This document shows, one piece after another, positions 44,640 to 53,971 of a stretch of 64,000 nt of DNA; the stretch's first letter is position 1, and each line of letters begins with the position of its first letter. The notes below the pieces were generated by a model, which saw only the letters and a program-made list of their open reading frames with translations, was not told where the DNA came from and did no database searches. Position numbers and translations under genes: made by a program. The stretch is from Isoetes taiwanensis. Taxonomy: Eukaryota > Streptophyta > Lycopodiopsida > Isoetales > Isoetaceae. The stretch lies in the NCBI GenBank assembly GCA_021234155.1, contig JAJEKV010000013.1, forward strand, positions 11,496,669-11,560,668, in the 5' to 3' direction.

Positions 44640-46660
44640 ACTTTACCGGATTCTTTGTCTCTTAGATCTCCTTTGTTGCGATGCTAGTGGGGCCCTAGAA
44701 TTTTGCCAAGCAACTTTACGTTTTCTCTTGACATTATGCCAATGGTGTTTACGACTTACAGGTTGCTCCTTAAAGCCACCTTCTTGTCGTATTTAGCCAT
44801 CGCCCTTCTATAAAACCACTTGTCATCTGTCTTAGAGGGTTGGTTCCCACATTTCCACCCCTCTTTGAGTGTTACGATGAAAGGCTATTTTAGCTTGTTT
44901 ATCGACTTCTCCATGCCTTGTGCACTCCACCTTTGCTAGGCTTCCATACTTCCTAAAAAAACCAAGGTGCATGAGCCCAAAAAGATGTGCAAGTAGTGCG
45001 TGACTTCACTCTCTCCCCATGCGTCTATGAAAGCTTTAATAAATTTGTTATTTGTTAAGCACACGAACATTTCTACATCTTCTCTTATGAGGTCCATTCT
45101 CACGAATGTATGGGAACAACCTGGACAATGCATCCCATGCTTTTTTCCTCAATGCGAGCGAGCGCCATCACATGCGGTCCTGCTCCGCATCAACCAGCAA
45201 TTTTCCAAATTCATAGACCTTTTCTCCCATCGGTTTCCGTTGAGCCTCTCTATGATTCTTTTATGGCGTCGAGCTTTCACCCTCAATTGACACCTTCTGA
45301 GGCACACTTGTTCTTCTGCGCCCGTTTCTCATCGAGCTCTAATCTTACATTGCCACCATGCAAACTGCTTACGATAGAACATGTTCAACTCACGAATTCC
45401 TTCCTCTCTTCTCTTCTTATAAAATGTTCCACACGAATCTGCAGCTCAAAAATATCATCTTGTCGATGATTCTCACAAAGCCGTGCAAAGTGCGGATATG
45501 AACCCTCTCTAATGGAATGGGGAAAATGCCATGGAACTTGGGATCTTCTTCTCCTCTATTAGGAGCATTTGCTTGGTTAGGGACAAGGTTGAAACAGTCT
45601 TCCGATTACTTGACTTCCTTGCATGATTGCAAAGTCTGGACAACTTTTGCATGTTCCTTGTCCTCCTCCACTTATGTTGTACATTACTTTCTGATTTTTT
45701 AATCGGGGCGCCAAGTGAAAAATTACTTTGTAAGATCCATAGTGATCTACTTGCAATTTTTCCCTCCCTCGAATCTAGATATTAGCTTCGGGATGTCGGG
45801 TTTGATTGAACACCCATTTCAATACCTCGTGGGTTTCTTTCGAACTTTAAAGAGACCTAACCACGGGTGTCATCTTGATTGACATGAGAACCATTTTTAA
45901 AACGCTTCTTCTCCTCGTCGAGTCACCTCTACATCTTTTTATTATTCTTGTTGCTCTTTGATTTAGCATGTGCAATTGCATTCTCAATTGCTCTATTCAT
46001 GATGACAACGGATACCCTCTCATACTTCTCAAACTTGGTGGAGTTCCATTTCATCCAATTTTATGCAAACTTCAATCTCACCATTAGTTTACGCAATTTG
46101 TTAAGTCATAATATTTGACAAGGAATTGTAAGAGAGTAACCAGGTCAATCCAAAGATTATTGCGTTCATTCATTCCAACTATATCACAACAATCCTTGCC
46201 ATTCTTATCTTTTTATGGCTATGGCGGGACCAGCACATTCAACGTGGTGCATCTCTCCTAATATGGCATACACCATCTTTGTCCTAGTAACCCTTGTATT
46301 TCGACAATTTGTGGATGTGGGCGAATACTTTTTGTGCCCATTCTTTTCAACGCTTAGGTGAAATGGCTTGAATAGAGAACGGTAACCAAGCCTACTAATG
46401 CCTACATCATCACAAGCAATCGTACATCGTCGGCTTCTAACTTCTTGTAGATCTCTCCTAGTACCATTTTCAATACCATCTTCTTGAGAAGAGTTGTAGG
46501 GACTGACAAATCATGTCCACTATCTCCCTGTTTGTCGCTAGGTTCTTCACTCACGTAACCAAGATTGCTTCTAGTTTCCCCAGATCTTAATTGGCCTTTG
46601 CTAGTGTTGTAAAGCGGACCTTGTGGCGTGACCCATAGCGTCTGAATGCACCTGATCAAA
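44640..46660 (-). pseudogene. Minus-strand coding-like region, possibly a transposase-like protein (broken)
   Basis: Minus-strand frames carry connected protein-like blocks: from 46659 an 85-codon frame ending EADDVRLLVMM; near 46250 a block with MVYAILGEMHHVECAG across a frameshift; near 45430-45500 GSYPHFARLCENHRQDD and ELQIRVEHFIRR; near 45110-45150 AWDALSRLFPYIRE; near 44930-45060 FIKAFIDAWGESEVTHYLH, RKYGSL, and near 44800-44870 KIAFHRNTQRG or GNQPSKTDDKWFYRRAMAKYDKK. The 'KYGSL ... H-rich' ending reminds me of C-termini of DDE-type transposase-like proteins, but I cannot name a family. Frames change every 100-200 bases. Confidence 0.35.
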
Positions 46661-47190
46661 CTTTAGTTCCTCTATCGGTCGATAGTGCTTCTTCCTTTTC
46701 GCCAAGTCAAGGGGTGTTTTCTTCAAATTCTTTAACCTACATTGAAGCCCAAAGTTTGCTCTTTCGAGCTCTTGGATCTTTTCTTGCAGCTACCCTATCA
46801 CCAATTTGGACTTGTCCGCCCATTATCTCAAAGTTTCCCTCCCCAACCCGTCATTCCTTTCCTTCATCACGATTGGGTAATGAGCGAGAAAAAAGAGCTG
46901 CTGGTTTAAGTTATAATTCTCTTGTGACAATCGGGCGGCTCATCTCAAGGAAGCGTATTCGATTCGAATGCCTTCATCCTCTCTCAATCTCTCACAATAT
47001 CCCAAGAGGCGAATTCTTTGTCACCACAAAATCGGACTAAACTTGAAGCGTCCCGAAATGGCGGTTTCTTGCCCTCAAGCGGATCCAATGGATATAAAGC
47101 GCCATCCGCCCCGGATGCCGACACTTTTTGAGCACGCAAAGGCGCAACATGTCGAGTCTAAGTTCTTATTTTTTAGACCTCTTTTTTGCG
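46661..47190. other. No gene recognised
   Basis: May be the upstream part of the minus-strand coding-like region. No motif could be fixed. Confidence 0.4.
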
Positions 47191-47209
47191 ATTGAAGGCT
47201 GGAGCATAT

Positions 47210-47870
47210 TAGGTGAGTCAGTTGGATCTTATCCACACATCATTTGGAGCTTCCATACCGCGTGGATGCATGCAGCTTGAAATGAAGGTGTACAATTTGT
47301 ATGCCCAAACACAATTAAGCCGTTTGGGCGAGCGTCCGTACTATCCTGGATTTTTTGAAAATTGCAAGCGTGCATATGGAAATCGAAAAGTCCATTCTCC
47401 TACAATCCATGCTTTTTATACAAAAGCAAATTCAAAATTGAATTGTAGGGGCGGGAAGCTTGTATTGGGATGAAGTAAAGATCCGGTTCACTGAACTTTT
47501 AAAGGCTAATCGCGGTAGCCTCAAAGCGAAAGTCGATACAAAAGCTTCAACCTACACATTCAAATTTTTTGAAATGTAGGCGGGGGAAGCTTGTATGGCC
47601 ATGGCCTCTAAATGAAAATAGCGCAAGACAAGAATGGTGATGCGCATGCTTAGTATCGACAAACCAAGAGACACCGTCATGAGTTGCCGGTATGCTATAA
47701 TGCAAGTGGCTTTTTAGAAGCGCCACGTGTTGCATCAATCTGTCTGACAACCAACAGAATTAAATACATATGGCGCCATAAATGTGCGATCCCCCTTATT
47801 CCGGGAGAATATTCCAAGCAAATCTGACGGGAAAAAAGGGCGGAAATATGGCGTGGAATGGTGATAGGAG
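47210..47870 (+). repeat. Duplicated block, copy 1
   Basis: Shares with 49680-50235 long near-identical words, e.g. GCGTGCATATGGAAATCG, AAGAGACACCGTCATGAG and GCGCCACGTGTTGCATCA. Neither copy shows a convincing protein. Confidence 0.75.
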
Positions 47871-48039
47871 GCCATTTTAGTTCATAAAACATAATATAAC
47901 TTGGAATGATACATATTTTATATGCAAATGGGAGACTATTGATGAGGGACTTGGTGTTATTATCTATTGACAACAAACAAGAAAGTGGATTACACCATGC
48001 AAATTTAGTATATTCCAACCTTTTAGCTTATACAAAATT

Positions 48040-48520
48040 CGTTTGGTGTGATCTTTTTGGAAAAAGATGACTTCCTATAGTAAAATTACTTTGATTATCT
48101 TTTAATAAAAGAAATATATGTGTCTTATTTGAAGTTAAGTGTGGATATGTGGCGTGCTCATTTATTGATAAAGTGTTTGCTTTTTGAAAAAAGGCTAATA
48201 ACTTTATGTACTACTAAGTTGGTAAAGTATTTTAGATGCAAATGGGATGCTTGATGTGATCCTTCTTAAAAAAGATATGCTCTTTGAAAAGGACTAATAA
48301 CTTTATGCACTTAGGGTGGTAAAAGCATTAAATAGAGGGGTACTTGTGTTTAATTTTAATTTGACAACAAATAAGAAAAGTGGATCTACGATCTTGAATT
48401 TAGTGTGTTCCATTTTTGTTGCATATGTACTATTAAGCTTGGTGTGATCCTTCTTGAAAAATAATATGCCCTTTGAAAGGGATAATGACTTATGTACTTA
48501 AGAGTGGTAACACATATACA
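48040..48520 (+). repeat. Degenerate tandem repeats (about 190-bp unit)
   Basis: The word GGTGTGATCCTTCTT followed by TATGC(T/C)CTTTGAAA and GGACTAATAACTTTATG recurs near 48045, 48255 and 48440. AT-rich, noncoding. Confidence 0.6.
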
Positions 48521-48782
48521 AAAAAAAACAAGTTAGGTATTCAAATGGAATTAGAAGCAAAAACTTTTTACATTCAAAAATTTTTATGGTAGGTATGGCT
48601 TTACATGAGAACATCATTTTGTAAATTTAAATGCGGGAGGCTTCAACTATTCACAACAAAAAGCCGGAGGCTTTGCAGTCATATGGTAAGCAAAATTTGG
48701 AGGCAAAATTTGGGAGGCTAAGAAACAAAAAAAAAAGAGGTGCTCTGCCCTAACAAATTTCATTCATCTGCTTCACCATCAT

Positions 48783-48806
48783 AAAAAAAAAAAAAAAAAA
48801 AAAAAT
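48783..48806. repeat. Poly(A) run
   Basis: About 23 A residues preceded by ATCAT. Possible retroposon tail; no body identified. Confidence 0.5.
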
Positions 48807-49368
48807 AACCGTTAGTTGAATGCTTAAGAAAAGAAAGAAAACATGGATGTACCATGAACTAGCCATGAGCTCCTCGAAGTCGGTGGATTCGTCTTCAACT
48901 TCTTCATCTTCTTCATCATCTTAGGCTTCTTCTCCTTGGTAGACCACTCATTCTCGAAGAATCTCTATCCGACCTTCAAGAACACACATGATGAACTCCT
49001 GCTCGAAATTTCCTCGATTCCTCATTCTCGATTCCTCGTCAAAGGAATCGGAGGAATCAAAAACATTTAAACAAGAACATGTGGGCGTGAGGAGGAAGCT
49101 GCTGGAGGAACACCTCTTCCAGCCGTAATAGGCACCTCTTGGAGGACACCTCCGGCTCTTAGTAGCTGATCTCTTCATGGCGATGGACTAGAAATTGGGT
49201 GGAGGATCTAGCGAAGATTGGGCGGAGATTGGGGAGAAATGGGCGCCAATCTAAGGCTGGAATAGATATAGGCTGGATTAGGATGTGAAAATCGTAGGAA
49301 TGATTCGTATTCGGTCCTATCAACCATCATTACATGCCATTATGTGCATATCTCAAAATTTGAGCCAT

Positions 49369-49480
49369 ATCCAATATCTTCCTTTTTTTAACCTTATTCC
49401 TAAATATCCAATATCTTCCTTTTTTTAACCTTATTCCTAAATATCAATATCTTCCTTTTTTAACCTTATTCCTAAACCTA
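49369..49480 (+). repeat. Short tandem repeat, three copies of about 37 bp
   Basis: ATATCTTCCTTTTTTTAACC followed by TTATTCCTAAATATC is repeated three times with minor length changes. Confidence 0.8.
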
Positions 49481-49679
49481 TATGATTTGAGTTTAACCTG
49501 AAAATGAACACCGATATAATTGAATTTAACATACTATTTAATACCAAGATGCTCGTCACACTATATCGATAATTGGGATTTAAAAAAAAACACTCAAACC
49601 CTCCTCAAGAAAACCACGTAAGTGCCGACCTCACTTGTGTTTAAGTTTAATTTGACAACAAGCAACTTCCATCTTGTGT

Positions 49680-50235
49680 AGATCGCGCGGCCTTGAAATG
49701 AAGGTGTACAATTTTTATGCCCCAACACAATTAAACCGTGTGAACCCGAGAGCGTCAGGTACTAACCGTTTTTGAAATTTACAGCGTGCATATGGAAATC
49801 GAAAAGTCCATTCTCCTACAATCCATGCTTTTATACATTAAGCAAATTCAAATTCGAATTGTAGGGCGGGAAGCCTGTATTAGGATGAAGTGAAGATCGG
49901 TTAAAGGCGCTTGTGCCCATGCGCCTCGAAATGAAAGTCGATCTTTCAAATTTTGAAATGTAGAAGGCGGTGACGCGCGACGCTTGGTATCGACAAACCA
50001 AGAGACACCGTCATGAGTTCCCGGTATGCTATAATGCAAGTGGCATTTTAGAAGCGCCACGTGTTGCATCAGTCCGTCGACAACCAAAGCGAATTAAATA
50101 CATATGGCGCCATGAATGTGCAATCCCCTTATTAGGAAGAATATTCCAAAGCAAATCTGTAATTATGAGAGTTTGGTATCCTAGGTGGCATGGGAAAAAG
50201 GGCGGAAATATGGCGTGGAATGGCTGATAGGAGGC
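49680..50235 (+). repeat. Duplicated block, copy 2, at the right end of the insert
   Basis: Same order and strand as copy 1 and slightly shorter. Ends about 30 bp before the junction with the LTR of element C. Confidence 0.75.
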
Positions 50236-50263
50236 CATTTTGAGACCCCAAATCCGCCTAATG

Positions 50264-51272
50264 TGAGTCAGCATGTAGACCTCACGGAGGGGTGATCCCC
50301 TACACCGCCCCATCGGGCGGGAGATGCAACCCGGGAATAGCCCTTTTGGCTATGCATCCGTGAGACTCGGTCAGTCCCAACACTTTTGACCTACTCGCAA
50401 AGTGTGCACGGGGAGGGCGGATGGAGTGGACAACCCTATGCCATGTTCTTATGCAGATCAAATCCATTGCCATGAATTACATGCGCAATGAACTCACGGA
50501 GACCAAGCCGTCGATCATCCCTTTGAAGTCCCGAGCCTTGGGTAGGAACCCCTATGTATGATGCTGATCGTTGTCTATGCAGATGTTGATGCACCACCCT
50601 TCGAGGTGGATATGTGATTATGTTGTATACTGACATGTATGTTTACGCTTCTTTTTTTTTTTTTTTTTTTTTTTTTGAGGGTAAGAGTATGTATTAATAT
50701 ATAAAAATTTACATAGGATATCCCCAAATGGGATTGATGGAAAGAATTATCACAAAGCGGATATAACTCGTAAGTGTCAAGGATTGTACTAAAAACTACC
50801 ACTCCAATCTTCCCTACCCCTGGATTACTATAGGAAAAACCATCTTCATCTAGGCTTAGATACTATATGGAGTTAGCAGCCAATTCCAAGCAACAAGAAC
50901 TTAGGAGAAAACCCCGCTAAAGACGAAGATCCACCATCCAACATCCTGATAGGTGTCGGATAGGTCATAAACCCTTACTACACACTGCTTAAATCCAGAT
51001 CCCAGTTACATTTGAAAAATGAATAGAATCCCCTTATACTGCCAATTCTATCCAAGTTCTTGTTATAATTGCCAATGTTATCCATGTTTGCTTCATGACT
51101 AGGTAGGCCACGGGGAGGCGAGGGGTAAAATGATCCCTTCACTCTTCCCCTTTGGGACTCGTTCGGGTGCGGTGATATGTGGAGGGCCCATATCGATATG
51201 GAGCTGGTATGGGGATGAACTCTGTTTGTATCACGGTGAGTGCACCGTATACAGTAAGTAGGGACGTCCACA
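50264..51272 (+). repeat. 5' LTR of element C, right part
   Basis: Resumes at TGAGTCAGCATGTAG, the exact continuation of the LTR broken at 23145, as shown by the uninterrupted 3' LTR around 62625-62640. Ends GGGACGTCCACA before the primer site. Contains a retroposon of about 0.43 kb (50652-51083). Confidence 0.92.
50652..51083 (-). mobile_element. Retroposed 3'-end fragment in the LTR of C
   Basis: The LTR is interrupted by about 430 bp beginning with a T-run of about 25 (a poly(A) tail on the minus strand). It is flanked by imperfect duplicates of the LTR sequence: ATGTTTACGCTTC before and ATGTTTGCTTC after. Intact LTR copies in A and the 3' LTR of C lack it. The body has no long ORF; it is probably the 3' end of a LINE or a processed transcript. 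Confidence 0.7.
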
Positions 51273-51273
51273 G

Positions 51274-51285
51274 TGGCATCAGAGC
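51274..51285 (+). other. tRNA primer-binding site of element C
   Basis: TGGCATCAGAGC, one mismatch to the TGGTATCAGAGC of element B, one base after the LTR end. Confidence 0.88.
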
Positions 51286-51478
51286 AATGTTCTTGGAGAC
51301 CAAGAGCAAAGCACTGACCATGCTCCCAGTATTACTAACTTGATAGGATTCTCAAACCTCGAAAAATGGGAAAAAAAATTTCTCATTTTTGTAGCCTATG
51401 CTAAGCTAGTAACAGTTAAAGTGAATGAGAACATAAGAAGACAAAAAATTAGTGAGCCAAACCTCAGAAAGTAGGATG

Positions 51479-51545
51479 GTCTCACACGTCGCGCCAGGAC
51501 AGATAACGAGAATCTTATTTTCGGGCTGGGCGCAACGTGTGAGAC
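51479..51545 (+). repeat. Hairpin C1 upstream of ORF1 (67 nt)
   Basis: GTCTCACACGTCGCGCC ... GGGCGCAACGTGTGAGAC. The arms pair along nearly the full length with a minimal loop. Confidence 0.9.
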
Positions 51546-51692
51546 ATTGAGCCCAAGACACCTTGAAAAGTCATGAATGTCAGAAAAATAATTGGTAATT
51601 CGAATTTTAAGCTAGGAATTAGCTAGAATTAGTATGTTACATTCCTAAAAACATGCTTAGGAAGTATAAAATTTAGCATTAGAATCCACCAT

Positions 51693-51759
51693 GTCTCGCA
51701 CGTCGCGCCAGGACCAAAAATGAAACTCTCATTTTCAGTCTGGGAGCAACGCGTGAGAC
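51693..51759 (+). repeat. Hairpin C2 upstream of ORF1 (67 nt)
   Basis: GTCTCGCACGTCGCGCC ... GAGCAACGCGTGAGAC. The outer A-to-G change in the left arm is matched by a T-to-C change in the right arm (GCACG/ACGCG context), so the stem is largely kept. Centre AATGAAACTCTCATT. Confidence 0.88.
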
Positions 51760-51839
51760 CATGAAGTTAGAAATGCTTAAATTTAGGTGTTTAAGTGACC
51801 CAAAGGGGTAGTTTGAAATTTGACCTAAAATGGCCAGTC

Positions 51840-51848
51840 TATAAATAG
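51840..51848 (+). promoter_or_regulatory. TATA box upstream of ORF1 in element C
   Basis: TATAAATAGATG, 109 bp before the ORF1 ATG, far downstream of the LTR promoter, so ORF1 may have its own transcript. Confidence 0.65.
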
Positions 51849-51948
51849 ATGTAGAACCCCCCTCATTTCCACGTTCTTCCTTAGAAATCTGCTCTCGTTT
51901 GCCAAGGCGATCTTCTGGCGCACAGCTCGGATCGACGAACCATCAAAT

Positions 51949-53246
51949 ATGGCTAGGACGAAACACACTGCCAGGAAGCCCCGCCCAGGCGAATCGACCA
52001 GTGCCCAAGATCCCAGCCTCATACAGAGAATGCTTCGGGAGCGCCTTCTCAGGCAGGGCCAGTCTTCATCAGGCGAGGGAGAGTTGTCCGAGGAGCACCC
52101 CAGCAACAACAACAACCAAGAAGGTGGTGACACAGAGGTGGAGGAGGATGCCCACTCCAACGCCGGGACAGAGGCCCAAGGCGAAGAACAGCCGGACATT
52201 ATGCAGAAAATCCTTGAAGAAGTGGCAAGGAAGGAGGCAGAAGAACGGAGAGAGCCGACTCCCCAGCTAACCATAGAGAAGCAACTCGAAGCTTGGGTTC
52301 GTTTGAAGGAGGCCGAGGGAGCGAGAAGAACGTGAGGAGCCGAGGCTCGACCAGTTGAGGGAGAAGACCTCGCATGGATCAAAAAGCATGAACCAAGGAG
52401 CGCCGCCGAGAAAGGAAGAGGAAGAGAAAATAGGAGGAGCCCAACACAGCCAAGGAGCCGAAGAAGAAGAAGACGAACGCGAAGGGCAAGACGGTGGGCA
52501 AAAGAAGAGTCATTCAGGTTAAGCGGGTAATGGATTTAGTTATTAACGAACCCTCAGCTGACCAGACCCCGCCCTCCACCGATGACTCCGATGAAGATTA
52601 CGTCCCCAACACGAAAGGCAAGCTCTTCCAAACCCCAGCTGTCGAGCAGAAGTACCTGACCGGAGCGCCTAACCCGAAAGCGGCAGAAAGCGCCCGGAAG
52701 CCCCCACCTTACCCGACGTGGGATAGGGTCAAAGCACCGTGGCCACAGAGAGAGGCGTACGTGATAGACCCCGTTAAGGTCTATCAAAAGAAGATAAGGT
52801 AGCACAACGCCTACATGGTGAAGTGGGAGGCGCATTAACGCTGCATCACTAGAGGAGCACAGAGTGAGGACTATCGAAGGAGGACATCCCGGAAAGAGCT
52901 AAACTGAAGCCGCCGCCACCAAAGCCCAAGCCTCCTAGAGCACCAGGAAAAAAGAGGACCGGCAAGAAGGAGATGGAGAGGAGAGCCCTGAAGGAAATCA
53001 GGCACTTCCAGCGTAGCTACGGGTTTTTGATCCCCCGTGCACCGTTCGCCCGCTTGGTCCGAGAGGTCATCTAGGAGGTGACCGATTGGATATATGAGGG
53101 GGCCCCGAGATATTCTTCAGGCAACGGAGCAAAAACTGGTGTAGCATTTTGAAGATTCGACGGCCTGCACAGTTCATGCGAAGAGGGTCACACTCATGAG
53201 GCAAGACATGCATCTTGCTAGGCACATCAAAGGAGAGCGCCCTTAA
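51949..53246 (+). pseudogene. ORF1 of element C: histone H3-like protein with long N-terminal extension
   Basis: ATG at 51949 opens MARTKHTARKP: R2, T3, K4, T6, R8 and K9 of the H3 tail are kept and S10 is Pro. The first frame runs 129 codons (Gln/Glu-rich). A second (about 52400-52802) holds KRRVIQVKRVMDLVINEP and a Pro-rich part. A third (about 52885-53074) holds ERRALKEIRHFQRSYGFLI and RAPFARLVREVI, the alpha-N/helix-1 region of H3. A fourth (about 53105-53246) holds [33 protein letters not shown] and the stop TAA. C110, H113 and D123 equivalents are present. Overall about 430 residues against about 135 for H3. Frameshifts separate the parts. Position is between the LTR and ORF2. A histone-like chromatin or capsid role is inference. 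Confidence 0.88.
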
Positions 53247-53390
53247 AATTTTGTAAATAATAGAAAATTTTTATTAATATAAAGAGTTTTTGGCTAAATA
53301 ATATGTCTAATCTTACTTAATTAAGTTAAATTATGGAATTCTGGCTTTTGTATTAGTTAAAATGGACACTTTGAGCAAATTTGAGACGAT

Positions 53391-53458
53391 GTCTCACCGT
53401 CAGCGCCGGAGACGGGGGAAAATGAACTTTTCATTTTCGGGCTGGGCATAGCGATGAA
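53391..53458 (+). repeat. Hairpin C3 between ORF1 and ORF2 (3' arm eroded)
   Basis: GTCTCACCGTCAGCGCC ... GGGCTGGGCATAGCGATG. Centre AAAATGAACTTTTCATTTTC is intact; the outer 3' arm is degraded. Confidence 0.7.
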
Positions 53459-53591
53459 CCATAATAAAAAATGCCCAAAACTGCTCCAAATTAACCAAAT
53501 AAGGGGTCAATTCCGCCTAACTCGACGAGTCCAGTAGAATTAGACCCTTACATCAGCCAAATTGGACAAGTTTAACCCATTTAGAGCCAAT

Positions 53592-53658
53592 GTCTCACAC
53601 GTCGCACCAGGGCAGAAAATGAACTTTTCATTATCGGTCTGGGCGCAACGTGTGAGAC
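53592..53658 (+). repeat. Hairpin C4 upstream of ORF2 (67 nt)
   Basis: GTCTCACACGTCGCACC ... GGGCGCAACGTGTGAGAC, centre AATGAACTTTTCATT. The corresponding hairpin in A (7435-7501) is nearly the same sequence. Confidence 0.9.
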
Positions 53659-53848
53659 CTCTCAGCATTTTCTTCACCATGCCATATCCAAATGACCTCC
53701 AGTTTGTTGCAATAGGATCATTAGCTGATTTAGCATGCTCAAACCCTAAAAGTAGTCTTCAAATCCTCATTTTGGCCTCCTAATAGGTCAGAATTACCCA
53801 ACCCCAGTAAAATTCTAGGTCATCCAAAAATTAGGGTTTCTCACTTTC

Positions 53849-53856
53849 TATAAATA
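53849..53856 (+). promoter_or_regulatory. TATA box upstream of ORF2 in element C
   Basis: TATAAATAAGTCC, 123 bp before the ATG. Preceded by TTAGGGTTTCTC, a plant leader/promoter-type word. Confidence 0.65.
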
Positions 53857-53971
53857 AGTCCCCATTTCTCACTTAGCACCCCCCACAAGTTTGCTCTTGA
53901 CTGTTTAGGCGATTTTCCAGCTCCTTGAGGCGCTTCTGCATCTGTTTGTTAGTCTCACCTTCATTAGATCA

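Larger units (their letters stand above)
23146..50263. other. 27.1-kb foreign insert in the LTR of element C
   Basis: The intact LTR reads ...AGTCACCT-TGAGTCGG...; here AGTCACCT and TGAGTCAG are 27,118 bases apart. No target duplication is visible. The outer ends share only weak inverted similarity (CATTA plus TTGGG). Contents: a hairpin-gene island (23.5-25.9 and 39.2-44.6 kb), chromovirus B (25949-39167), a minus-strand transposase-like region and duplicated noncoding DNA. The mode of entry (large transposon, virus, capture during break repair, or misassembly) is unresolved. Confidence 0.7.

Noticed and set aside
49970-50100. A weak H4-like reading (RDTVMSSRYAIMQ) in the duplicated block
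   Set aside because: Only two or three residues agree with H4 and the frame stops immediately; treated as chance.
23146-50263. Helitron or TIR-transposon interpretation of the 27-kb insert
   Set aside because: The 3' end contains CCTAA and the absence of a target duplication would fit a Helitron, but no 5' TC at the exact junction, no 3' hairpin plus CTRR end and no Rep/helicase was found. The inverted similarity of the ends is too short for a TIR element.
51825-52382. A 185-codon minus-strand frame, Ser-rich
   Set aside because: Antisense to the first frame of ORF1 in element C, which has the H3-tail start and a promoter.
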